Under the pieces are notes generated by a model. That model searched no databases and was not told where the DNA came from. It worked only from the letters and a program-made list of their open reading frames with translations. Positions 1 to 7,860 of a stretch of DNA of 37,960 nt are shown piece after piece. Every line of letters begins with the position of its first letter. Positions within the stretch are counted from its first letter, which is position 1. Source of the stretch: Pseudonocardia sp. GTDB lineage: Bacteria; Actinomycetota; Actinomycetes; Mycobacteriales; Pseudonocardiaceae. The translations under genes and the position numbers were made by a program. The stretch lies in contig NZ_JAODNI010000088.1 of NCBI RefSeq assembly GCF_025465255.1, positions 1 through 37,960 of the forward strand, in the 5' to 3' direction.

Positions 1-901
1 CCCAGGGATCGTCCGCGTCGGTCTTCACCGCGGGGAGCCGGGAGGCCACGGACACCTCGTCCGCCTCGGGCTGGCGCTGCCACCACGACAGGATCTCGCT
101 GCCGTCGCCGACGGTGCGGTGGTCGAGGTGGGCCTCGGCGTGGTCGGGGACGATGTTGGTCGCCGTGCCGCCGCGCAGTGTGCCGAGGTTGCACGTCTCC
201 GGGCCGAGGTAGGGGTCCTCGGCCAGCGGGAGCTCCGCGCGCGCCCGGACGGTGAGGTCGACCAGGCGCGCGATCGCGTTCACCCCGAGCTCGGGCGTGC
301 TGCCGTGCGCCGCGCGACCGCGGGAGACGACGCGGAGCCAGAGGGCCCCGCGGTGCCCCAGGTGCGCCCGGTTGCGGGTCGCCTCGGGGATCACGACCGC
401 GCGGGGCGCGAGCTCGCGCCCCGCGTCACGCGCCGCCGCGGCGCCCAGGCAGCCGATCTCCTCGTCGCTGGTCAGCAGCAGTGCGGCCGGCGCTCCCCGG
501 CGGCAGGCCTCGACCAGGGCGGCCGCCGATGCGACCACTCCGGCCTTCATGTCCGACGCCCCGCGCCCGTGGACCAGGCCGTCGGCGATTTCCCCGCCGA
601 ACGGGTCGATGCTCCAGTCAGCCGTCGAGCCGACCGGCACGGTGTCGACGTGGCAGGCGAACAGCAGGCGTCCGGCCGGCCCGGCGGCGTCGGTGGTCAG
701 CAGCGCCCAGGGATGTGGCCCATCGAGGTCGGTCTCGCACCGGACGTCGGGGACGAGCGTCCGTACCGCACGGAGCACCGTCTCGATCACCGCGATCTGC
801 CCGGCCGGGTCGCCCGAGACGCTGCGCTGCCGAATTATCGTCGAGAGCAGGGCCGCCGCGCCCTCCTCCGAACCGCTCCACGAGTCCTGTGTCAGGTCCA
901 C
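1..901 (-). CDS. M20-family metallopeptidase (ArgE/DapE-like), 3' end outside window
   Basis: This gene encodes a zinc-dependent amidohydrolase of the M20 family (acetylornithine deacetylase / succinyl-diaminopimelate desuccinylase type). About 300 codons are visible and the C-terminus lies beyond base 1. The reading frame shows the metal-ligand motif CHVDTVP, the HGRGASDMKAG motif with its bridging Asp, the catalytic pair in TSDEEIG, the dimerisation-domain stretch HGSTPELGVNAI, and TNIVPDHAEAHLDHR. The GTG start at 901 is chosen because GGAGGA lies about 7 bases upstream and the frame begins just before the first conserved block. The substrate cannot be told: N-acyl amino acids, dipeptides or carbamoyl compounds all occur in the family. 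It faces away from the esterase gene across a 1 kb gap, so it is probably an independent unit. Confidence 0.85.
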   Translation of the reverse strand, partial: MDLTQDSWSGSEEGAAALLSTIIRQRSVSGDPAGQIAVIETVLRAVRTLVPDVRCETDLDGPHPWALLTTDAAGPAGRLLFACHVDTVPVGSTADWSIDPFGGEIADGLVHGRGASDMKAGVVASAAALVEACRRGAPAALLLTSDEEIGCLGAAAARDAGRELAPRAVVIPEATRNRAHLGHRGALWLRVVSRGRAAHGSTPELGVNAIARLVDLTVRARAELPLAEDPYLGPETCNLGTLRGGTATNIVPDHAEAHLDHRTVGDGSEILSWWQRQPEADEVSVASRLPAVKTDADDPW

Positions 902-1884
902 TGTCCGCTCCTCCGGTGGGTCCGTCCGCGACGTCGACCACCTTCACAGGGCCGCAGCCCCTCGGCATGATCGACCGGTCCCACGGGCCGGGGAACCGGG
1001 ACGGTCTTCACGGAAGGCGGCACCGATGCGCGGTCGGCCGCGTCCAGCCGGCCGATCCGTCGCGGATACGCAGCTCGCCGCGACGTCCCGGCTTGGTCCG
1101 ATAGCGACTCCTTCCGGTCAGTGAGAGCCAGCTCAGCCAGATACCGCGTCGAGGTGCTTCATGACTGCCCGGAGCGTCGCGATCCGCGGTTTGGCGGGCC
1201 TTCCGTACTTCTCGTGTGCTGTCCAGAACCGGGGGATACACCCATCGTGACCTCTCCGTCCTGGGCCGCTTTGTCGAGGACGAACAGGTCCACCTCCTCC
1301 TCGACATCGGCCGCGATGACCGGGTCGGTGAAATACGCGGCCGGCCCCCCGAGGGATCTCCGCGGTCGCGCGCCGGTCCAGGTCCCACCGGATAGATCCA
1401 CTTCCGTGGCCGAGATGCTCCGTCAGGATCGAAGGCGGTGTCGAACTTGGACTCGAGTTCGGAAAGTAGGGCACCGACAGCTTAAGATGCGATTCGAGAG
1501 AACGGCCGCCTCATCTCGCTCAAGGTCGATGCGGTGTCAAAGCAGGCTACCCGGGCTCGCAGCACCATCTGATCATCGACGCCCACAGGCGCCGTGGGTC
1601 GATCCTGCGCGCGGGACCGAACCGGGGTCGGTCGGCCAGGGGGAGTCACCCTCCTGCGGTCAGGGCGCCAGCGGTGAGTTCAGCACGACGACGTCAGCCG
1701 ACGCCTGTCGGACGCCAAGCAGGCTCTTCCTGTCTTGCTGGAGCCGCGAACCATTCTCGTCCCTCCCCAACGGGACGCAGGTCAGGTGGCGCTGCTGCGG
1801 CTCGCAGCCTCGTAAATCCTTGACTCCTCGCCAGGGTCGGGCGACCGTTGTGATGTACGCCACAACATGTCGCAGGAGGCGAAG
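902..1884. other. Gap with one unidentified degraded coding patch
   Basis: No intact gene is convincing in this roughly 1 kb. On the minus strand at about 1200-1400 one frame reads like real protein (for example AAYFTDPVIAADVEEEVDLF), while a second frame further upstream (about 1400-1470) reads LESKFDTAFDPDG. Together they look like a gene broken by a frameshift. I do not recognise the family. The last 30 bases hold the ribosome binding site of the esterase gene. Confidence 0.35.
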
Positions 1885-2817
1885 ATGCCACTGGATCCGC
1901 AGGCTCAGGCCTTGCTCGAGCAGATGCGCGAGGCCGGCCAGCCGCCCTTCGAGCACATGACAGTCCAGGAGGCTCGCCAGGCCGCGTGGGCGTTCGTCGA
2001 CCTGCAGGGTCCGCCGCAGCCCGTGGCCGCGGTCAGCCATCGGTTCATCCCTGGGCCGACGGCGGATCTACCCGTCCGGATCTACACCCCCGAGGGCGAC
2101 GGCCCGTTCCCGGTGATCGTGTACTTGCACGGCAGCGGCTGGGTGATCCTGAACATCGAGATCTGCGACCCGACGATGCGTGCCCTTGCCAACAGCACCG
2201 GCTGCGTGGTCGTGGCGGTGAACTATCAGAAGGCTCCGGAGCACAAGTTCCCGGTGCCGTTCAACGACGCGTGGGCCTCCACCTGCTGGGTCGCCGAGCA
2301 TGCGGACGAGCTCAACATCGACGCGGGCCGGATCGCCGTCGGCGGCGACAGCGCCGGCGGAAACCTGGCCGCTGCCGTGTGCCTGAAGGCCCGCGAGGAG
2401 GGCGGTCCGGCGCTGGCCTACCAGCTGCTGATCTACCCCGCCACCGACCGCGACCTGGATAAACCGTCGGCGCTGGCAAACGCCGAGGGGTACATGCTGC
2501 AGCGGGAGTCGATGCGGTGGTTCTGGGGGCACTACTTGGACGGCGCCACCGACGAGCCGGACTGGCGAGCGTGCCCGCTGCGCGCCGAGGATCTGTCTGG
2601 TCTGCCGCCCGCGCTGGTCGTCACTGCCGAGTTCGACCCCTTGCGTGACGACGGCAAGCGCTACGCCGACCGGCTGCGAGAGGCCGGTGTGCCGGTCAAG
2701 TACAGCAACTACGACGGCATGATTCACGGCTTCTATTGGATGAACGGCGTCCTGGATCAAGGCAAGCGGCTGCACGACGAGATCGCGACGGAGGTCCGAG
2801 CCGCGCTCTCCCCATGA
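1885..2817 (+). CDS. Alpha/beta-hydrolase, HSL-family esterase
   Basis: This is a serine esterase of the hormone-sensitive-lipase (alpha/beta-hydrolase fold 3) family, about 310 residues and normal in length. The triad is visible: nucleophile Ser156 in GGDSAGGN, Asp251 in EFDPLRDD and His281 in MIHGFYW. The oxyanion motif is HGSGW (residues 82-86) instead of the usual HGGGW. The ATG at 1885 is preferred over an in-frame ATG at 1867, because a perfect AGGAGG at 1874-1879 sits 5 bases before it and would otherwise be inside the coding region. There is no signal peptide, so the enzyme is cytoplasmic. It lies 93 bases upstream of a Baeyer-Villiger monooxygenase. Ester-forming monooxygenase plus esterase is a classic pair for breaking ketones, so its likely substrate is the ester or lactone made by the neighbour (inference). 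Confidence 0.9.
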   Translation: MPLDPQAQALLEQMREAGQPPFEHMTVQEARQAAWAFVDLQGPPQPVAAVSHRFIPGPTADLPVRIYTPEGDGPFPVIVYLHGSGWVILNIEICDPTMRALANSTGCVVVAVNYQKAPEHKFPVPFNDAWASTCWVAEHADELNIDAGRIAVGGDSAGGNLAAAVCLKAREEGGPALAYQLLIYPATDRDLDKPSALANAEGYMLQRESMRWFWGHYLDGATDEPDWRACPLRAEDLSGLPPALVVTAEFDPLRDDGKRYADRLREAGVPVKYSNYDGMIHGFYWMNGVLDQGKRLHDEIATEVRAALSP

Positions 2818-2910
2818 CGCTTGGACGGGGCGTCGTTGATCGCCGACGCGTCGGCGGCGTCCGCTTCCCGACAATCCACACCAGCTGCGTTGTAAAGGAG
2901 TAAGAGCAGC

Positions 2911-4536
2911 ATGAGCACGACAACCGACGTTGTCGAGGAACTCGACGTCCTTGTGATCGGGGCCGGTTTCGCCGGCATTTACCAACTCGACCGACTGCGC
3001 GGCCTCGGTCACTCCGTGAAGGTCTTGGAGGCCGGCCCGGAACTCGGCGGGATCTGGTACTGGAACTGCTACCCGGGCGCCCGGGTCGACACCGAGGGCC
3101 CGATCTACCAGTTCTCCCGGGACGACCTGTGGAGGGACTGGGAGTACACGGAGCTCTACCCCGGTTGGAACGAGGTTCGTGACTACTTCGCCTACCTTGA
3201 CCGCAAGCTCGACATCAGCAAGGACGTCCGGTTCAACACCCGGGTCACGGCGGCGCATTTTCACAGCGACCACAACCAGTGGGTGGTGCGCGCATCGGAT
3301 GGCACGACCATTCGCTGCACCTACCTCGTGCCCTGCCTCGGGTTCGCCTCGAAGCCCTACATCCCACAGATTCCCGGCCTGGCCCAGGACACGTTCGAGG
3401 GCCGCTGGCACCACACAGCCCTGTGGCCGCAGGAGGGGCTGGACTTCACCGGCAGGCGGGTCGCCGTCATCGGGACCGGGGCCAGCGGCGTCCAGGTCGT
3501 CCAGGAGGGCGCCCGCGACGCAGCGCAGCTGACCCTTTTCCAGCGCACGCCGAACCTGGCGCTCCCCATGGGGCAGCGCAAGCTCGGGCCCGCCGATCAG
3601 ACGGCCATCAAGGCCAAGCTCCCCGAGCGGTTCGAGTATCGCGGTAACACGTTCGCGGGCTTCGATTTCGACTTCGAGCCCCGCAACGCGGTCGAGCTCC
3701 CCCCGGAGGAGCGCACCGCCGGGTACGAGCGCTTATGGCAGGCGGGTGGCTTCCGCTTCTGGCTCGGGGTGTTCCAGGACACGCTGTTCGACCAGAAGTC
3801 CAACGAGTACGCCTACGCGTTCTGGCGGGACAAGGTGCGCGCGCGGATCAAGGACCCGGCGCTGTGGGGGAAGCTCGCGCCGACCACACCACCGCACCCG
3901 TTCGGGGTCAAGCGCCCATCGCTCGAGCAGAACTACTACGAGGCGTTCAACCAGGACAACGTGGCGCTCGTCGACCTCAACGACACGCCGATCCAGTCGG
4001 TCACCGAGCGTGGCATCCTGACCGCGGACGGGGTCGAGCACGAGTTCGACATCATCGTGCTCGCCACCGGGTTCGACGCCGTCAGCGGCGGGCTGACCGC
4101 GATCGACATCCGGGGTGCCGACGGCTCGCTGCTGCGCGACAAGTGGGCCTCCGGGGTGCGCACCCACCTCGGCGTGGCCACCGCAGGCTTCCCGAACCTG
4201 CTATTCGTCTACGGCCCACAGAGCCCCTCGGGCTTCTGCAACGGCCCGACCTGCGCGGAGATCCAGGGCGAGATGATCGTCGAGACCCTCGAGCACCTGC
4301 TGAGCAACGGCCACCGGCGCATCGAAGCGACGCCAGAGGCCGAGGAGGAGTGGACCCACCACGTGGCCGAGTTGGTCGCGCCGACGCTCTTCCTCCATGC
4401 CAGGTCCTGGTACGTGGGCGCGAACATCCCCGGTAAACCGGTCCAGATGCTCAACTACCCGGGCGGTCTCCCGCTGTACCGGGCGAAGTACGCGGAGTCG
4501 AAGGCGAACAACTACGCCGGATTCCAGGTCTCCTGA
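2911..4536 (+). CDS. Type I Baeyer-Villiger flavin monooxygenase
   Basis: A 541-residue FAD- and NADPH-dependent monooxygenase of the cyclohexanone / phenylacetone monooxygenase type. It inserts one oxygen atom next to a ketone to give an ester or lactone. The first Rossmann motif GAGFAG is at residues 17-22, the second (GTGASG) at 188-193. The family fingerprint F-x-G-x-x-x-H-x-x-x-W-P is met exactly at residues 162-173 (FEGRWHHTALWP), which separates it from ordinary flavin-containing monooxygenases. Length is typical. AAGGAG at 2895-2900 precedes the ATG by 10 bases. It follows the esterase on the same strand and is probably co-transcribed. The ketone cannot be predicted from sequence alone. 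Confidence 0.92.
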   Translation: MSTTTDVVEELDVLVIGAGFAGIYQLDRLRGLGHSVKVLEAGPELGGIWYWNCYPGARVDTEGPIYQFSRDDLWRDWEYTELYPGWNEVRDYFAYLDRKLDISKDVRFNTRVTAAHFHSDHNQWVVRASDGTTIRCTYLVPCLGFASKPYIPQIPGLAQDTFEGRWHHTALWPQEGLDFTGRRVAVIGTGASGVQVVQEGARDAAQLTLFQRTPNLALPMGQRKLGPADQTAIKAKLPERFEYRGNTFAGFDFDFEPRNAVELPPEERTAGYERLWQAGGFRFWLGVFQDTLFDQKSNEYAYAFWRDKVRARIKDPALWGKLAPTTPPHPFGVKRPSLEQNYYEAFNQDNVALVDLNDTPIQSVTERGILTADGVEHEFDIIVLATGFDAVSGGLTAIDIRGADGSLLRDKWASGVRTHLGVATAGFPNLLFVYGPQSPSGFCNGPTCAEIQGEMIVETLEHLLSNGHRRIEATPEAEEEWTHHVAELVAPTLFLHARSWYVGANIPGKPVQMLNYPGGLPLYRAKYAESKANNYAGFQVS

Positions 4537-4765
4537 GCAGGAGGTGACCCGGGGGCGGCCCGCGGCGGCCGTCACGGACCACCGCGATGCGCGCGCCCCC
4601 GCGGCGCCGACCGAAGGGACGTGTGTGACCGGCCCGCCCGGGCGGCTCGGTGACCATGTGCACCGGCGTGGGGCAGGGCATCACTGTCCTGCTCGAAACC
4701 GCTTGACACCGGAGAACCCAATAACCGACGTGGCTGGCTCCCGGGCGTCGAAATTCGGGACGTCT

Positions 4766-4912
4766 CTACGTTGTTCGGCGCTTCTCGCCGGCGACTGCGC
4801 TGGCCTTCTCGAAGATGGTGACCTTGCCGTTCGTACCGTCAACCTGGATCTTGTCGCCGTCGGCGATGACCTGCGTGGCGACCCCGGCAGCAATGACAGT
4901 CGGGATGCCGAA
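4766..4912 (-). pseudogene. C-terminal fragment of a PEP-utilising mobile domain protein
   Basis: Minus-strand frame ending at a TAG at 4766-4768 reads EFGIPTVIAAGVATQVIADG, then an Asp-Lys-rich strand ending in VTIFEK. This is the typical last strand-helix region of the phosphohistidine swivelling domain of PEP synthase-like enzymes. Upstream, where the catalytic His motif should be, the frame meets a TGA and homology stops, so only some 48 codons remain. No start codon or ribosome binding site is present. The rest of the 4537-5026 gap shows no gene. It is probably the debris of a deletion. The family call is from pattern recognition and is moderately secure. Confidence 0.55.
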
Positions 4913-5026
4913 TTCCGGACACGTTGATGATCAAGGTGTGCGGGAAAGAGGGGCAGGCTCCCATCGCCTTCCACACCGGTTCTCCGGGATCAGGCTGAGC
5001 AATAGACAGGTGGTTATATCAGCGAG

Positions 5027-5908
5027 CTATGGGGGTGGAAAGGCGCCGACGCGATACAGCTGGCCGGTGAGCCGGCGGCCGAGGATCGACTCCAGCCACT
5101 CGGCGACGTGGATGACCTCGTCGATGTCGACGCCGGTATCCACGCCTTCCTTGTCGAGCATGTAGAGAAGGTCCTCGGTGGCGATGTTGCCGGTGGCCCG
5201 GGGCGCGAACGGGCAGCCGCCGATGCCGCCGACGGAGGCGTCGAGGACCGCCACGCCGGCCTCGACGGCGGCGTAGGCGTTGGCGTAGCCGGTGTTGCGT
5301 GTGTTGTGCAGGTGCAGGCCGAGCGGGGTGTCGAGGTGGTCCGCGCCGGTGAGCAGCCTTTTGACCTGGCCCGGGACGCCGACCCCGACGGTGTCGGCGA
5401 AGATGATCTCGTCGGCGTCGGTGAGCTGCTCGGCGAGCCCGAGCACGTGCGCGGGGTCGACGTGTCCTTCGAAGGGGCACCCGAAGGACGCAGCCAGGGT
5501 CACGGTGGCGCGGCGGCCGTCCGCGTGGGCAGCGGTGATGATGTTGCGGGTTTGTTGCAGGGACTCCTGCACCGAGCGGCCCTGGTTGCGCTGGTTGAAG
5601 GTCTCGGTCACGCAGAACGCGACATGGACCTCCTCGCAGGAGGTCGTGCGCAGCCGCTCGTAGCCGCGGTCGTTGAGCACGAGCGCGGCCCGCGTCAGAC
5701 CCTCGCGGGGGGCGACAGCGGCGAGGACTTCCTCGGCGCCGGCCATCTGCGGCACTCGCTTGGGATTGACGAAGCTCGCTGCTTCGACCCGGGGCACCCC
5801 GGTGCGGGCCATCCGGTTCGCGAGTTCGGCGCGGATGTCGGGGGCGAGCACGTCGGGTTCGTTCTGCAACCCGTCGCGGGGCCCTACTTCACAGATCGCT
5901 ACGGCCAT
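5027..5908 (-). CDS. Hydroxymethylglutaryl-CoA lyase family enzyme
   Basis: A 293-residue TIM-barrel enzyme of the HMG-CoA lyase / DRE metallolyase family. The family cleaves 3-hydroxy-3-methylglutaryl-CoA, or longer analogues, to acetyl-CoA and a ketoacid. Evidence is the N-terminal GPRDGLQNE motif with the catalytic Arg-Asp, the metal-binding HLHNTRNTG, and the flexible-loop signature GIGGCPFAPRATGN carrying the active-site Cys. The ATG at 5908 is preceded by GGAGGAGG-type sequence. It is the last gene of the minus-strand set downstream of the luciferase-like monooxygenase (122-base gap). With the family III CoA-transferase at 11.7 kb, it fits CoA activation followed by cleavage of a tertiary-alcohol acid. 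The exact acyl group is unknown. Confidence 0.9.
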   Translation of the reverse strand: MAVAICEVGPRDGLQNEPDVLAPDIRAELANRMARTGVPRVEAASFVNPKRVPQMAGAEEVLAAVAPREGLTRAALVLNDRGYERLRTTSCEEVHVAFCVTETFNQRNQGRSVQESLQQTRNIITAAHADGRRATVTLAASFGCPFEGHVDPAHVLGLAEQLTDADEIIFADTVGVGVPGQVKRLLTGADHLDTPLGLHLHNTRNTGYANAYAAVEAGVAVLDASVGGIGGCPFAPRATGNIATEDLLYMLDKEGVDTGVDIDEVIHVAEWLESILGRRLTGQLYRVGAFPPP

Positions 5909-6030
5909 GGGGCCTCCTCCGCTGATGGGGTCGACGGCGTTACCCGGCTGCATGCCCGGGCATCGCCCGACGGGCGACGGAGACCAGCCGTGGCCGTCGT
6001 CGCCCGTCGGGTGCGTGCTGTCGGATGCAC

Positions 6031-7206
6031 TCAGTGGCGCAGGCCGGCCTGCTTGAGCAGCGGCATGACGTTGTCGCCGAAGTAGTCCATCTCCTCGTGG
6101 TAGTCGAGCATTCCCATGATCATCCCGTCCATGCCGCCGGTCTCGTGGATGCGCAGCATCTCCTCGGCGACCTGCTCCGGGGTGCCGACGATCGGGTAGC
6201 CGCCCCAGCCGGCGATGAAGCGTTCCTGATAGGTCTCGATCTGGGAGGCAAAGGACTCGCTCTGCATCCCGAGGACCTTCATGACGTTGTTCGCACAGTC
6301 CCGGTCGCCCATGTCGACGATGTGCTGGAAGTCCCGCTTGGCCTCGTCCTCGGTGTCCCGGCAGACGATGAGGCCGTAGGTCATGGTCTGGATCTCGCGC
6401 TGGTAGTCCTCCCGCGCCTTGGCCTTGAGCTGCGAGGTGTAGCCGTTCATCGTCTCGACGGTGTCCATCGCCGCGAAGTTGACGTCGACGTTGCGGGCCG
6501 AGAAGTCGATGCCCGACTTCGAGTTCCCCGCGTTGATCAACGCTGGGCGGGGGGCCTGGTAGGGCTTGGGGTACGACTCCACGTCGAGGCTGTTGAAGTC
6601 CTCGGTGACGAAGTCGAAGGAGCCCTCCTCGGTCCACAGCTTGGTGACGAAGTCGAGCCACTGCTGGCCGTAGACGTAGCGCTGGTCGTGCTCGCGCTGG
6701 GAGGCACCGAACATCTCCATCTCGGGGGTGAACCAGCCCATGACCAGGTTGAGCCCGAAGCGGCCGCGGGAGACGTGGTCGGCTGTGGCCGCCATCTTGG
6801 CGGCGACGATCGGGTGAATCGTCGGGAGGTGGGAGGTGGCGAAGATGCCGATGTTCTCGGTGAGGGCGGCCAGCCCGGTCGCCCAGGTGTAGGTCTCGAA
6901 GCAGGTGCCGTTGAAGTTGGTGGTGCTGCCGAAACCGCGCCAGCGGGCGACCGGGACGAGGGCCTCGAAGCCGAGCCGGTCCGCCTTCTGCGCGACCTTG
7001 AGGGTGTGCTCCCACGTCGCCTCGTAGGTGGTTTCGGCGTGGCTGATGGTCAGCCCGTAGGAGCAGTTGGAGCCGAACAGGCCGAGCTTGAGCGGCTGGT
7101 CGTTGAAGATCGGGTGTGTGGTGCGTCCGTCGACCAGCGGCTTGCGCTGGTTCTCCGGGCGCTGGGTGGCGGGGACGAGGCCCAGTCTTTCGGCTGCGCT
7201 GGTCAC
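6031..7206 (-). CDS. LLM-class flavin monooxygenase, RutA-like
   Basis: A 391-residue bacterial-luciferase-like (TIM-barrel) flavin-dependent monooxygenase. The order of conserved blocks resembles pyrimidine oxygenase RutA and the sulfone monooxygenases: ARWRGFGSTTNFNG, ETYTWATGLAALTENI, AAKMAATADHVSRGRFGLNLVMGW split over two blocks, and NAGNSKSGIDFSARN. Such two-component enzymes use reduced FMN from a separate reductase and cleave C-N or C-S bonds or insert oxygen. The GTG start at 7206 has GAGGAG 5 bases upstream. The reductase gene is directly upstream (139 bases), which supports a two-component system. The substrate is not known. The pathway genes around it (SDR, CoA-transferase, lyase) do not match the rut operon, so it is probably not a pyrimidine oxygenase. 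Confidence 0.88.
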   Translation of the reverse strand: MTSAAERLGLVPATQRPENQRKPLVDGRTTHPIFNDQPLKLGLFGSNCSYGLTISHAETTYEATWEHTLKVAQKADRLGFEALVPVARWRGFGSTTNFNGTCFETYTWATGLAALTENIGIFATSHLPTIHPIVAAKMAATADHVSRGRFGLNLVMGWFTPEMEMFGASQREHDQRYVYGQQWLDFVTKLWTEEGSFDFVTEDFNSLDVESYPKPYQAPRPALINAGNSKSGIDFSARNVDVNFAAMDTVETMNGYTSQLKAKAREDYQREIQTMTYGLIVCRDTEDEAKRDFQHIVDMGDRDCANNVMKVLGMQSESFASQIETYQERFIAGWGGYPIVGTPEQVAEEMLRIHETGGMDGMIMGMLDYHEEMDYFGDNVMPLLKQAGLRH

Positions 7207-7344
7207 GGGTGCTCCTCGGATATCGGTTGTGCGGACGAATTGGTTGTCGTGCGAGAGCGGTGGATCAGGCCTGCGGCTTCAGGGCGACGGCACGGTCCCG
7301 ACAGGCGCAGGGGCCGGCCCCGACGCCCGGCACGGACGCCGGAG

Positions 7345-7860
7345 TCATGACGTCTCTTCCACGCGGAGGGCGCTCTGCAGCCCGTAGGCGCCGCGGTGGA
7401 ACAGCAGCGGGGTTCGAGCCGTGTCCGCAGCGAGGTCGACCACCGACGCGGCGACCATGGTGTGGTCGCCGCCGTCGTACTCGGCCCACAGCTCACAGTC
7501 GATCCAGGCCACGACCCCGCCGAGGACCGGAGCGCCCTGCAGGCTCGGACGCCACTGGACTCCGGCGAACTTGTCGGTGCCGGACCGGGCGAATGCGTTC
7601 GACAGGTCGTTCTGGTCGTCGGCGAGCACGTTGACGCAGAAGCGGCGTGCCTCGCGGACCTTGGGCCAGCTGCTCGAGGTACGGGCTGGGGCGAAGCTCA
7701 CCAGCGGCGGGTCCAGGGACAGCGACGAGAAGGATTGGCAGGTGAAGCCGACCGGTCCGTCCGGGCCCATCGCCGTGATCACCGTGACGCCGGAGCAGAA
7801 GTGTCCGAGCACGTCGCGCATCGATGTGGCATCGACGAGGGGGGGCTGCCGGGTGGTCAT
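7345..7860 (-). CDS. Flavin reductase (HpaC/DszD-like)
   Basis: A 171-residue NAD(P)H:flavin reductase of the split-barrel FMN-binding family. Typical blocks are the N-terminal FCSGVTVITA, the FMN-binding FTCQSFSSLSLDPPLVSFAP, and RFCVNVLADDQ. It supplies reduced flavin to a partner oxygenase, here most likely the luciferase-like enzyme encoded next. Its ATG overlaps the stop codon of the ribBA-like gene by one base (TGATG) and uses a GGAGG inside that gene, so the two are translationally coupled. Coupling flavin synthesis, flavin reduction and a flavin monooxygenase in one operon is notable. Confidence 0.9.
   Translation of the reverse strand: MTTRQPPLVDATSMRDVLGHFCSGVTVITAMGPDGPVGFTCQSFSSLSLDPPLVSFAPARTSSSWPKVREARRFCVNVLADDQNDLSNAFARSGTDKFAGVQWRPSLQGAPVLGGVVAWIDCELWAEYDGGDHTMVAASVVDLAADTARTPLLFHRGAYGLQSALRVEETS

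Noticed and set aside
2068..3414. A 448-codon open frame on the minus strand covering the esterase and monooxygenase
   Set aside because: It is antisense to two genes with complete catalytic motifs. Its composition is that of a GC-rich antisense frame, and no ribosome binding site or family motif is seen.
5909..7015. A possible fusion of an N-terminal domain to the HMG-CoA-lyase-like protein
   Set aside because: The extension is in the wrong frame of the LLM monooxygenase gene. A start codon with GGAGG exists at 5908.
6025..7350. A 441-codon plus-strand open frame across the LLM monooxygenase
   Set aside because: The minus-strand product has clear luciferase-family blocks. The plus frame is Val/Leu/Gly/Arg-rich without motifs and is a mirror of GC-rich codon bias.
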